26,044 bases of DNA from JAGMDK01 sp023128695 (GTDB taxonomy: Bacteria; Planctomycetota; Phycisphaerae; UBA1845; Fen-1342): NCBI GenBank assembly GCA_030628805.1, contig DAOVQG010000024.1, positions 1 through 26,044 on the forward strand, written 5' to 3'. Positions 1 through 7,939 of this stretch are shown here, in pieces (position 1 is the stretch's first letter; every line of letters begins with the position of its first letter). Under the pieces are notes generated by a model that saw nothing but the letters and a program-made list of their open reading frames with translations, had not been told where the DNA came from and ran no database searches. The position numbers and the translations under genes are program-made.

Positions 1-190
1 CTGTGCCAGCCGTGTACAAGGCGCAGGTATTCACGGCCGACACGGCCGTGCCACCCATTGGCCCAAGAAGACACTGCTCAAGAGCAGTGGCACACACAAC
101 GCGACCCGAAAGCCAAAGCGTGACGATGGACTAGTGGTGGGCGATAGATACGGAATGGAGTTTGGCCGGGAGCCGCAAGCGGGCGACGGG

Positions 191-251
191 TGGCACGGCT
201 GTGCCAGCCGTGTACAAGGCGCAGGTATTCACGGCCGACACGGCCGTGCCA
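191..251. repeat. Paired inverted hairpins (REPIN-like) upstream of smc
   Basis: Two 22-base hairpin units, 191-212 and 230-251, are inverted relative to each other and match at 19 of 22 positions. Each unit is itself a hairpin (CACGGCTG with CAGCCGTG, and CACGGCCG with CGGCCGTG). The layout of two inverted palindromes round a short spacer is that of REP doublets. No REP-associated transposase is present in the window. Confidence 0.7.
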
Positions 252-269
252 CCCATCGGCCCAAGAAGA

Positions 270-293
270 CACTGCTCAAGAGCAGTGGCACAC
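270..293. repeat. Dispersed hairpin CACTGCTC/GAGCAGTG, copy near smc
   Basis: The core at 270-287 pairs CACTGCTC with GAGCAGTG and is followed by GCACAC. An identical core lies at 72-89 in the duplicated unit. The same core recurs at 4481-4498, 13900-13917 and 13954-13971, always between genes. In the fuller copies the arms extend to 14 bp (GTGTGCCACTGCTC). Confidence 0.85.
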
Positions 294-358
294 ACAACGC
301 GACCCGAAAGCCAAAGCGTGACGATGTACTAGTGGTGTGCATATATAAGGAATGAAGT

Positions 359-3300
359 TTGGCCGGGTTCCTCAAGCGGGCGGTCCTCCAGGGATTCAAG
401 AGCTTCGCCGATCGGACCGAATTCGAGTTCGGCGCGGGGATCACGACCGTTGTCGGCCCCAACGGCTGTGGCAAGAGCAACATTCTCGACGCCGTCCGCT
501 GGGTGCTGGGTGAACAATCCGCCCGGAGCCTGCGCGGGGACCGGATGGCGGATGTGATCTTCGCCGGCTCCCGCTCACGCCAGCCCGCCAACTTCGCCGA
601 GGTGCAACTCGTCTTCGACAACAATGCCGGCATCCTCCGCAGCGATCAGACGGAGGTCGCCGTCGGCCGCGTCCTCTATCGCAACGGCGACAGCGCGTAC
701 CGCCTGAACGGAAAGGCCTGTCGGCTGAAGGACATTCGTGAACTGCTGCTCGACACGGGCGTCGGGGTGGATGCCTACAGCGTGATCGAGCAGGGCCGGG
801 TCGACCTGCTCTTGCAAGCGAGCCCGCTCCAGCGGCGCGAGATTTTTGAAGAGGCGGCCGGCATCAGTCGCTACAAGCTCCGCCGCGTCGAGGCCCAGCG
901 CAAGCTCGAACGGACGCAGAACAACCTGCTGCGGCTGAAAGACATCATTGAGGAATTGGAGAGGCGGCTGCGGAGCGTGCGTCTGGCGGCGGGCAAGGCG
1001 CGGAACTTCCAACAGTATGACAGCCGGCTGCGTGAACTGCGGGCCTCGTTCAGCCTGGCTGAATATCACGAGCACGAACAGAGCCGCTTGCGCGAGCAAC
1101 AAGAGGCGGACGAATTGTCGGCGGCGTTGCAGGAAGAGCGGGCCCGGCTGGCCGCCGAGGACGCCACTGTCGGCGAATTGGGACAAGCGCTGCAAACGCA
1201 GGACGAGAAGATCCAGGCCGCCGACGCGGAACTGCTTGAGCTGCAAACCGCCTTGAGCGCGCTCGGCGAGCGCATCGCCCAGGGCCGGCGGCGTCTGGAA
1301 GACCTGGCGGTGACGCGTGACCGTCGCCGTACGCAGGCCGCCGATCTGGCCGAGCGCCTCCAGAGCTTGCAGGAACGCGTCACGGCTGAGCAGGCGGCCA
1401 TGCAAGACCTCGTAGTGGCCGAAGAGCAGAGCACCGGCCGCATCGCCGAGATGCAGGCCCGGCGGGTGGAGGCCGAAAAGCGTACGGAACAGTTACGCGA
1501 AACGCTGGAACGCGAGCGGGTGGCCGCGTTCGACGCCGTTCGGCGGGCGTCATTGCTCCAAAACGAACAGGCGAACCTGGAGCAGCAGCAGAGCCGGCTG
1601 GCGGCGCAGGTGGAACGTCTGACGACCCGGCTGCGGGAAATCGAGCAGGAAATTGAGCAGCTCGCGACCCGCTGTACCAAACTGACGCAGCGCGCCGCCG
1701 AACTCGATCAACAAGCGGCGGAACTGGCCGAAGGGCTGCGACAAGATGAAGCGCGGATTAAGACGCTGGAGGAAGAGGCGGCCCAATTGGATCAGGAGAT
1801 CGGTGCCGCCAAGGAGAACCGCAGCGCGGTGATGTCGCGGCTGGCGCTGCTGGAAGACATGGAGCGGCGGCTGGAGGGGGTCGCTCAGGGCACGCGGGCG
1901 GTGCTGGCCTGGCGCGACGAGGGGGCGGAGTCCGGTACCGTCGTGGGCTTGGTAGCAGACCTGCTGCGTATCGACGATCCCCGCGTGGCGACCCTCCAAG
2001 CAGTGCTGTCCATGTTTGAGGATCACGTGGTCGTCCATGACACGGCCGCCTTTTTCGAGGAATTGTCACGCCACGGAGAGTTGCCGGGGCCGGTTCGCGT
2101 GCTGGCCCTGGATCGCTTGCTCGCGCGGCCGATCGCGACCGGGTATGAGAGCACGCCGGGGTTTGTCGCCCGGGCCTCCGACTGGGTGGCGTGTGAGCCG
2201 GAATTCCGCCCGCTGGCCGAGCATCTGCTGGGGCGCACGATCATAGTGGATACGGTCGAACGGGCTCTCCGACTCGCCGCCGAGTCACTGGCCGGCTACG
2301 TCTTCGTTACGCTCGACGGCTGGACGGTACACGGCGACGGGCGGCTGACGCACGGTGCCGCGGCCACCGTCGCCGGCTTGATCAGCCGCAAGGCCGAGAT
2401 TCGTCAACTGGGGGTCGAGCTCGAGGAGGTCGAGACGCGGCTCGTTACGATCACCCGGCGGCGGATGGAAGTGGACGAAGCGAGCTCTGACTTGCAACTG
2501 CGCAGACAGGGGACCATGCAGCGGATCGCCACCGTGCAGCGGGAGCACGCCGAGCTGCGCGGCGAACTGACGCGGGCGAACGACGAGCGCCGGCGGCTCG
2601 AGCGCGAAAGAGCGTTGACCGGCGGCGACCTGGAGACCCAGCGGCGTGCGCTGGACGAACTAACCGAGCAGCGGCGCAAATTGATCGACGAGAGCGAAGC
2701 CGTCGCTGAGGCGCAGCGCACGCACGAAACCCAGGTCACGGCGCTGGCGCGCGAACTGGAGGAATTTGAAGCCGCGCTCGAGCAGATGGGCAAAGAATAT
2801 ACCGCGGCCCTGGTTGAAAAAGGGCGGGCGGCGGAGAAGCGGGCCGCCGGCGAAGAAACCCTGGAGGAGCTGCGCGCCCGTTGTGAGACTCTCCAGCGCG
2901 AGGAGGACCAGGCCCGCCGTGAAGCGGAAGAGGCAGTACGGGAAATCGACGCGGCCGAACAGGAACTCCGGCAAGCCCGTGAGCAGCAGGCGGAGCAGAA
3001 CACGGAATGCGAGCGGCGGCAACAGGAAGTCTTACGGCTGCGCGACGAGCGTCAGGAGCTACGGCAACGGCTCGAAGAGTGCGGGACCCGGAGCCGGGAA
3101 GTGCAGCGTCGCATCGAGGCCGGTGAATCCGTGCTGCATGAGAAGCAAGTTGCATTGCGTGAAACCGAGGTGCGCCGGGAAGGGCTGGTGGCGCGGGTGC
3201 GCGAAGATTTGGGGCTGGACCTGGAAAAAAAATACGCGACGTACGAGCATAGCGAGCAGGATTGGGAAGCGATTAAAGCCGAGATCGAAGAGCTGCGCGG

Positions 3301-3934
3301 GAAGATCTCGCGGCTGGGCAATGTGAATCTGGATGCCATCACGGAATTGGAAGAACTGACGCCGCGTTACGAGCATCTCATGTCGCAGCAGGCAGATCTG
3401 GTCAGCGCGATCGAGCGTTTGGAAGCGCTGATCGTCGAGCTCGATGCGGAATCGCGAACGCGTTTTTCGCGGACATTCGAGCAGGTGCGCGACAATTTCC
3501 AGGAAATGTTTCGCAAATTATTCGGGGGTGGGAAGGCCGACATCATTCTGGAAGAGCCGGACGATCCGTTGGAGTGCGGCATCGAGATTATCGCGCGCCC
3601 GCCGGGAAAAGAGCCGCAATCGATCTCACTTTTGTCGGGCGGCGAGAAGACGTTGACGGCGGTGGCGCTGCTGTTGGCGGTCTTCAAGAGCCGGCCGTCG
3701 CCGTTTGCAATTTTAGATGAAGTCGATGCAGCCCTTGATGAATCGAACACGGAACGTTTCAATAACGTGCTGCAAGAGTTCTTGTCGCATTCGCAGTTCG
3801 TGGTTATCACGCACAGCAAGAGGACGATGGCTAGTGCGGATGTGCTTTACGGGATAACGATGGAGGAGCCGGGCGTGAGCAAACGCGTCAGCGTCCGGTT
3901 TGAGGATCGTGTACAAGCGCCCTATGTGGCGTGA
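359..3934 (+). CDS. smc: Chromosome segregation protein SMC
   Basis: Full-length bacterial SMC ATPase of 1191 residues, the usual family length, which dimerises and with ScpAB organises and segregates chromosomes. Walker A (GPNGCGKSN) is at residues 33-41, ABC signature LSGGEK at 1092-1097, and Walker B (FAILDE) at 1116-1121 with the D-loop following. Two long glutamine/glutamate/arginine-rich coiled coils flank a hinge at roughly residues 510-670. I place the start at TTG 359: an in-frame TGA sits at 353-355, AAGGA at 348-352 is well spaced, and the N-terminus then fits the family (about ten residues before GFKSF). The nearby ATG at 352 is out of frame. No scpA or scpB is adjacent. The leader is tandemly duplicated, and the lysine-rich gene follows after 33 bp, probably on the same transcript. 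Confidence 0.97.
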   Translation: MAGFLKRAVLQGFKSFADRTEFEFGAGITTVVGPNGCGKSNILDAVRWVLGEQSARSLRGDRMADVIFAGSRSRQPANFAEVQLVFDNNAGILRSDQTEVAVGRVLYRNGDSAYRLNGKACRLKDIRELLLDTGVGVDAYSVIEQGRVDLLLQASPLQRREIFEEAAGISRYKLRRVEAQRKLERTQNNLLRLKDIIEELERRLRSVRLAAGKARNFQQYDSRLRELRASFSLAEYHEHEQSRLREQQEADELSAALQEERARLAAEDATVGELGQALQTQDEKIQAADAELLELQTALSALGERIAQGRRRLEDLAVTRDRRRTQAADLAERLQSLQERVTAEQAAMQDLVVAEEQSTGRIAEMQARRVEAEKRTEQLRETLERERVAAFDAVRRASLLQNEQANLEQQQSRLAAQVERLTTRLREIEQEIEQLATRCTKLTQRAAELDQQAAELAEGLRQDEARIKTLEEEAAQLDQEIGAAKENRSAVMSRLALLEDMERRLEGVAQGTRAVLAWRDEGAESGTVVGLVADLLRIDDPRVATLQAVLSMFEDHVVVHDTAAFFEELSRHGELPGPVRVLALDRLLARPIATGYESTPGFVARASDWVACEPEFRPLAEHLLGRTIIVDTVERALRLAAESLAGYVFVTLDGWTVHGDGRLTHGAAATVAGLISRKAEIRQLGVELEEVETRLVTITRRRMEVDEASSDLQLRRQGTMQRIATVQREHAELRGELTRANDERRRLERERALTGGDLETQRRALDELTEQRRKLIDESEAVAEAQRTHETQVTALARELEEFEAALEQMGKEYTAALVEKGRAAEKRAAGEETLEELRARCETLQREEDQARREAEEAVREIDAAEQELRQAREQQAEQNTECERRQQEVLRLRDERQELRQRLEECGTRSREVQRRIEAGESVLHEKQVALRETEVRREGLVARVREDLGLDLEKKYATYEHSEQDWEAIKAEIEELRGKISRLGNVNLDAITELEELTPRYEHLMSQQADLVSAIERLEALIVELDAESRTRFSRTFEQVRDNFQEMFRKLFGGGKADIILEEPDDPLECGIEIIARPPGKEPQSISLLSGGEKTLTAVALLLAVFKSRPSPFAILDEVDAALDESNTERFNNVLQEFLSHSQFVVITHSKRTMASADVLYGITMEEPGVSKRVSVRFEDRVQAPYVA

Positions 3935-3967
3935 TTGTTTTCTGGTTTCTTTATGTGAGGTTGCGCC

Positions 3968-4183
3968 ATGGCTAAGAAGAAAGCAACGAAGAAGAAGGTC
4001 AAGAGGAAGGTCGCGAAGAAGAAGGTGACCAAGAAGAAGGTCGCCAAGAAGAAGGTCGCGCGGAAGAAGGTGACCAAGAAGAAGGTCGCAAAGAAGAAGA
4101 CCGCCAAGAAGAAGGTCGCAAAAAAGAAAGTCGCCAAGAAGAAGACCGCCAAGAAGAAAACCGCGAAAAGGCGGATCGGCTAA
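3968..4183 (+). CDS. Small lysine-rich histone H1-like DNA-binding protein
   Basis: A 71-residue protein made almost wholly of five-residue units of the form AKKKV/TKKKV/AKKKT; by count 38 residues are lysine and 4 arginine, with no aromatic residue. This matches the basic tails of histone H1 and of bacterial H1-like proteins such as the chlamydial Hc proteins, which bind and compact DNA through charge. It lies 33 bp after smc on the same strand with GTGAGG upstream of its ATG, so co-expression with SMC is plausible. The DNA is a 15-bp minisatellite, so copy number may vary between strains. That it is translated is supported by the clean start, stop and synonymous variation between units. The function in chromosome compaction is inferred. 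Confidence 0.75.
   Translation: MAKKKATKKKVKRKVAKKKVTKKKVAKKKVARKKVTKKKVAKKKTAKKKVAKKKVAKKKTAKKKTAKRRIG
3983..4165 (+). repeat. Coding minisatellite, 15-bp unit
   Basis: About a dozen imperfect copies of a 15-base unit of the type AAGAAGAAGGTCGCC encode the KKKVA repeats. Units differ by third-position and Ala/Thr codon changes. Such arrays can expand or contract by replication slippage. Confidence 0.85.
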
Positions 4184-4205
4184 GGTCGGGCGGCGAACCC
4201 AAGGT

Positions 4206-4229
4206 GACGAGTCCGGCGGTTGACTCGTC
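4206..4229 (+). terminator. Candidate hairpin after the smc/H1-like pair
   Basis: GACGAGT (4206-4212) pairs with ACTCGTC (4223-4229) across a 10-base loop, 23 bp after the stop codon. There is no T-run, so at best it is a weak or Rho-assisted terminator. Confidence 0.3.
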
Positions 4230-4442
4230 TGTGGGGCATGCGCAACCCACGGCCTCCCCGCCGAGGTGTTGCGCGTGCCCTTTCTCTTTCCTCAGCGGTC
4301 AGCGTTCAGCGCTCAGCGAGCTGCTCACAGAGCACCGGCCCCCGACCAGCAATCCGCAATCGTCAATCGCCGAGGGGGGGGGATCTGGCAAATAAATCTG
4401 AAAAAAAGTGTCACCTCGCCGCTGGGTGTGCGTCATTTGCGT

Positions 4443-4590
4443 GGGTAACCTGTCATTCCGAGCTTTCACCGGCGGTGTGCCACTGCTCTTGAGCAGTGGC
4501 ACACAATGGCCTCGGTCGCGCGTCTGAGCTAGATTCCTCCGCGCGTCCGCCCCAGGCGGACGCGGTCGGAATGACATACGGGAGTTACCC
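4443..4590. repeat. Nested inverted-repeat element in the 4184-4732 spacer
   Basis: Outer arms GGGTAAC (4443-4449) and GTTACCC (4584-4590) enclose TGTCATTCCG (4451-4460) and CGGAATGACA (4567-4576). Inside lie a copy of the dispersed hairpin (4475-4504, two 14-bp arms) and a second hairpin with 10-bp arms (4542-4551 and 4555-4564). It looks like one mobile hairpin repeat inserted within another. The remainder of the 549-bp gap holds tandem TCAGCG-type stretches (about 4295-4320) and no convincing gene. Confidence 0.75.
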
Positions 4591-4732
4591 ACTTTGCTGA
4601 TGCTCACCCCTCGCCGCTTGGTTTTCGTTTCCGTGATTGGCCGCCCGAGGCGCTATCGTTACAATGAACAAGGAATGTCCACCTTGCGGTCAGGCGGACC
4701 GATGAATTTCGTGAGAAGAGAGAGGAGCCCCC

Positions 4733-5836
4733 ATGTTCACCCGCGGAAGACTCGTGTCACTTTGTTTGTCAGTGCTTTTCAGCGTCGCGTTGCTGCTTGG
4801 CGTCCCCGCCGCCTTGGCACAAGAGGCCATCATTATCGATCACAACTGCACGGATTTGAGCCAGGTCCCGGCTTACTGGATCGACCAGGCCAAGCTGCTG
4901 ACGATCCACTACGCGCACACCTCGCACGGCAGCCAGGTTAACAGCGGCGCCGAATTGCTGGAAACCATCGACCCGTTCTACAGCTTCGCCCGGCGGGCCA
5001 GCGGTACGGAAGGGCTCCCCCCCATCGAGGACCCGCCCGCTCTCCGAATGTACGACGGCAACCCGCCGGAGACTTACATTCAGCCGAACGACTACTGGGA
5101 GGGCACCAGCGGCCAGGACCGCACGCGGGCCGTGGCGGACACCGGGCACTACAACTACTCGATGTGGTCCTGGTGCGGGCAGGTCTCGGGGGCCGATCAA
5201 GCATATATCCAATACTACCTCGACACCATGACCCAGTTCGAGACCGAATACCCAGCTATGCGCTTCATCCTCATGACCGGCCACACCGACGGGAGCGGCG
5301 AGGCGGGAAACCTCAACGTGCGCAACAACCAGATCCGCGCCTACGCCCTGGCCAACAACAAGGTCCTGTTCGATTTCGCCGACATCGAGAGCTGGGATCC
5401 CGACGGGAACTACTTCCTCGATCTCGGCTGTACCGACAACGGCGACTACAACGGCGGGAACTGGTGCTTCGAGTGGTGCACGGCTAATCCGGGCAGTGAC
5501 TTGTGTGTGTATTGCGACTGTGCCCATTCGCATAAGCTGATCTGCAACCTCAAGGGCCGCGCGTTCTGGTGGATGATGGCCCGCCTGGCCGGCTGGCCCG
5601 GACCGGACACGCCGCCCGAGTGCCTCGGCGACAGCAATTGCGACAACCAGATCACCTGGCGCGACATCGATTACTTCGTCGCCGCCATGAACGACAACGT
5701 GTCGGCGTGGTACGATATGTTCCTCCCCGGCACGCCCACCTGCTCCTTCACGAACAACGACGTGAACGAAGACGGGACGGTATCCTGGAGGGATATAGAC
5801 CCGTTCGTAAACGTGATGAATACAACCTGCCCGTAG
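4733..5836 (+). CDS. Exported conserved protein (HTSHGSQ family, possible SGNH-like hydrolase) with dockerin-like C-terminus
   Basis: A 367-residue protein with a clear signal peptide (basic MFTRGR, hydrophobic core, ALAQ cleavage site near residue 29). The start is supported by GAGAGAGG ahead of the ATG. The main domain has conserved-looking blocks: HTSHGSQ near residue 63, MTGHTDGSG near 182 and DFADIES near 214, plus a cysteine-rich stretch (WCFEWC, CVYCDC) near 250-265. I recognise this as a recurrent exported bacterial domain, but not its activity. The histidine/serine/aspartate blocks would suit an SGNH-type hydrolase, which is a guess. The last 71 residues (5621-5833) are the two-loop dockerin-like cassette shared with three other genes here. 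It converges on the terminase gene, 25 bp between stops. Confidence 0.85.
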   Translation: MFTRGRLVSLCLSVLFSVALLLGVPAALAQEAIIIDHNCTDLSQVPAYWIDQAKLLTIHYAHTSHGSQVNSGAELLETIDPFYSFARRASGTEGLPPIEDPPALRMYDGNPPETYIQPNDYWEGTSGQDRTRAVADTGHYNYSMWSWCGQVSGADQAYIQYYLDTMTQFETEYPAMRFILMTGHTDGSGEAGNLNVRNNQIRAYALANNKVLFDFADIESWDPDGNYFLDLGCTDNGDYNGGNWCFEWCTANPGSDLCVYCDCAHSHKLICNLKGRAFWWMMARLAGWPGPDTPPECLGDSNCDNQITWRDIDYFVAAMNDNVSAWYDMFLPGTPTCSFTNNDVNEDGTVSWRDIDPFVNVMNTTCP

Positions 5837-5861
5837 AGGCGATCCCCATTACCACCCTTTT

Positions 5862-7379
5862 TCACCACCCCCCTTTCCGAACGTACGGGTTCCGCCGGGC
5901 GGTGGCGCCGTTGATGCGTGCGGCTCGGAGTGAGCGGGCCAGTTCGATCCCCATCGCGCACACGTCCGGGGCGTCGTCGTGCTTGGCCTTCGGAAAGTGC
6001 AGAAACTGAGTTTCGATCTCCGGGTCAAGCGCCGGCGGCAGGCGGAACGTGCCGTTTTCATAGAAGGGCGAACTGCCCTCGAGGCGGGCCCGCTTGTTCG
6101 TGATCGTCTGAATCGCCACGATCGGCATGTACAACCCGAGCCGGCGGCTTTCCTCTTCGAGAATCTCCTTGAGCGCCACCTGGTACGCGACCGTCTCGAT
6201 CCCGATCTTGAGCGGCCGCCATTCCTTGAACGCCGCGATGATGCGTTTGACCTGCTCGACGATGCCGATGCGCTCGATGGTCAGGCGGCGGGTGTAGATG
6301 ATGCCGGAGCCGGTGTCGACGCTGCCGATCCAGAGCGCGAAGTAGTCGCCGCCGGTGGTCCCGGTGGCCGGATCGACGGCCATGAACGTGAGCAGCCGTT
6401 CTTCGACGAGTTCGCTCGGATCATAGCTCCGGAGCCATTCGGGGCGGAAGACCCGGATGGAATCGTCGATGGGGTTGGCCTGATACTCCTGCTCGAAGGC
6501 CAGGGTGCCGATGCGTTCGCGCTCGATGTCCAGCCGTTCGACCGGCCAGCGCGCCGGCCACAACGCCACCCGGCGGTAATCACCGTCCGGCCCGCGTTCG
6601 GCTTCGAGCGCCCGATACACTTGGTAATCCCAGCGCGGAAAGCGCGTCTTGTCGCGGAGGTTCGCCAGCAGGGAGTCGTAATGAATGAGCGACCCCAGGG
6701 CCAGCAATTGCCCGTCGGGCGCCAGGGCCGGCATTACTACTCGCCGCAGCCAGTGTTCCAGTTTCCGCCGACCTTCCGGCGATTCGACCAATTCGTCCTT
6801 CTCGATGTCGTCGCAGATGATCAGGTCGGGACGATGCGGTCCGACGCGCATCCCGCGGAACCCGGCCCCGGTGCCCTTGGCCTGGACGGTGATGCCGGTG
6901 CAGGTCGTGAACTTCGTCTGTGACCACGAGCCGCGGGTCCGCCGCCGGGTTGTTTTTTTCGTTTTCTTCCGACCGGCACTATTGGCACCTTTGCCCGTTC
7001 GTTTCTCAGCCTCCGTATCTTCTCCGGCACACAAGTCTCCGTAATTCTCGATAATCCTCTCGTTGGATTCCAACTCATTGCGGATATCGCGGACGAATTG
7101 CGTGGCCAGCGAGGTTTCATGCGTGATAATGACGATGTTCTGACGCCGCCGCTCGCAGATACACCACAGCGGGTACGCGAAGGCGGCACAGGTACTCTTG
7201 GCGTGGCCGCGCGGAGCGACGCGGGCCACGAGACGCTTGTCGGCGTCTTCGAGCACGCGCATCAGCTCGCTGTGGAAACGGCAAGGTTCGTCACTGAAGT
7301 ACTCGGGCAGGAACTTCGTGGCCCATTTGAGCGAGGCGGGTATCGTTGGCGGTGCTGGACGTTGGGTCTTTTTCGCCAT
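5862..7379 (-). CDS. Phage-type terminase large subunit (TerL), isolated
   Basis: A 505-residue protein with both terminase activities recognisable: an ATPase with a Walker A-type loop (APRGHAKST, 55-63) and Walker B (DLIICDDIEKD, 185-195), then an RNase H-fold nuclease with acidic residues D336 (MAVDPATG), E395 (GIETV) and D468/D469 (KHDDA). TerL proteins cut and pump phage DNA into capsids. Between the ATPase motifs sits a lysine/arginine-rich insertion (about 125-152). I choose ATG 7379 over the GTG at 7427, since the extra 16 residues look unlike the family and lack a ribosome site, though the site before 7379 is weak too. No portal, capsid, small terminase, integrase or tail gene is nearby. 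Neighbours are exported-protein genes. It could be a prophage remnant or a domesticated gene. The key residues are intact. Confidence 0.88.
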   Translation of the reverse strand: MAKKTQRPAPPTIPASLKWATKFLPEYFSDEPCRFHSELMRVLEDADKRLVARVAPRGHAKSTCAAFAYPLWCICERRRQNIVIITHETSLATQFVRDIRNELESNERIIENYGDLCAGEDTEAEKRTGKGANSAGRKKTKKTTRRRTRGSWSQTKFTTCTGITVQAKGTGAGFRGMRVGPHRPDLIICDDIEKDELVESPEGRRKLEHWLRRVVMPALAPDGQLLALGSLIHYDSLLANLRDKTRFPRWDYQVYRALEAERGPDGDYRRVALWPARWPVERLDIERERIGTLAFEQEYQANPIDDSIRVFRPEWLRSYDPSELVEERLLTFMAVDPATGTTGGDYFALWIGSVDTGSGIIYTRRLTIERIGIVEQVKRIIAAFKEWRPLKIGIETVAYQVALKEILEEESRRLGLYMPIVAIQTITNKRARLEGSSPFYENGTFRLPPALDPEIETQFLHFPKAKHDDAPDVCAMGIELARSLRAARINGATARRNPYVRKGGW

Positions 7380-7835
7380 ACTGCATCCCACGAGGTACAG
7401 GGGCAGGCCGCGCCTGGCACGGTCCACGGCGCCGGTCCCCCAAGAGAAAAGCTAGCCCGGATTCGGGGAGAAGCGAATCGCGCCGCGGCGTTTGTCGCCG
7501 GCTGTCAGCGGCACGTGGATTTCCTTACAGCTTTCTTTGGCGAGCGGGGCGGCAAACAGACGCTGAGTATTAGAGGCTGTATTGAAAGGCCCATTAAAAA
7601 AATGAAAACTCCGGCGGCAGTCACGTAAGCTCTGCTTGAACAGGCGCTTATATGATATGCGGCCCTCAAGAAAGTCGTGATTATTATCTTCTCCGGGGTT
7701 TATTTCGCTCGCAAAATCGGTATGATATTGGTTGATGTCGGGGAAGGTGGTGTCGGCGAGGACGACGCGCCCCAATTGGACTGGAGTGTTTAGGTCGGCG
7801 GAAAATCTTCTCCGGGGCTATTGTAAAAAAGCCAT
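7380..7835. other. Non-coding spacer between divergent terL and dockerin-like gene
   Basis: About 560 bp separate the two divergent starts. The part from roughly 7560 to 7870 is visibly richer in A and T than its surroundings. A 13-base direct repeat ATCTTCTCCGGGG occurs near 7687 and 7805. A 107-codon minus-strand reading frame (7452-7775, TTG start) has no recognisable content and is not called. The promoter-like end is listed separately. Confidence 0.5.
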
Positions 7836-7874
7836 TTTTGGTTCACAGTAAGATGTGCTATAATGAGTGAACCA
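7836..7874 (+). promoter_or_regulatory. Candidate promoter -10 box inside an operator-like dyad
   Basis: TATAAT at 7859-7864 is a perfect -10 consensus. The best -35 options are poor: TTGGTT (7838-7843, spacing 15) or TTTTGG (7836-7841, spacing 17). Perfect 8-bp inverted arms TGGTTCAC (7839-7846) and GTGAACCA (7867-7874), 20 bases apart, bracket the -10 box. A repressor binding the arms would occlude it, or the poor -35 may be compensated by an activator. It lies about 75 bp before the start at 7940. Confidence 0.5.
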
Positions 7875-7939
7875 GAATGTGCCGAGTCACTTTTGACGGT
7901 AATCTGTCTCTGACGAATCAAATTCAAAGGGAGAAAGAC

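Larger units (their letters stand above)
1..385. repeat. 198-bp tandem duplication covering the smc leader and first codons
   Basis: Positions 1-185 and 199-382 are two copies of one unit with a period of 198 bp (197 at the far end because of a single-base indel). They are nearly identical for the first 125 bases and diverge mostly in the 20-30 bases before the start codon. The upstream copy carries a vestigial smc start: TTG at 162, with the next codons reading AGSRKRAT against AGFLKRAV in the real gene at 359. Copy 1 may be cut by the window edge. Each unit also contains hairpins of the dispersed family described separately. This appears to be a local duplication in which only the downstream copy still drives the full gene. 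Confidence 0.9.

Noticed and set aside
3968..4183. CRISPR-like array
   Set aside because: The 15-bp repeat has no spacers and encodes a regular lysine-rich peptide.
4594..4941. 115-codon plus-strand frame overlapping the start of the HTSHGSQ protein
   Set aside because: Overlaps the signal-peptide-coding region in another frame; no domain content.
7452..7775. 107-codon minus-strand reading frame upstream of terL
   Set aside because: TTG start without a ribosome site, no recognisable motif, lies in an AT-richer spacer; too weak to call a gene.
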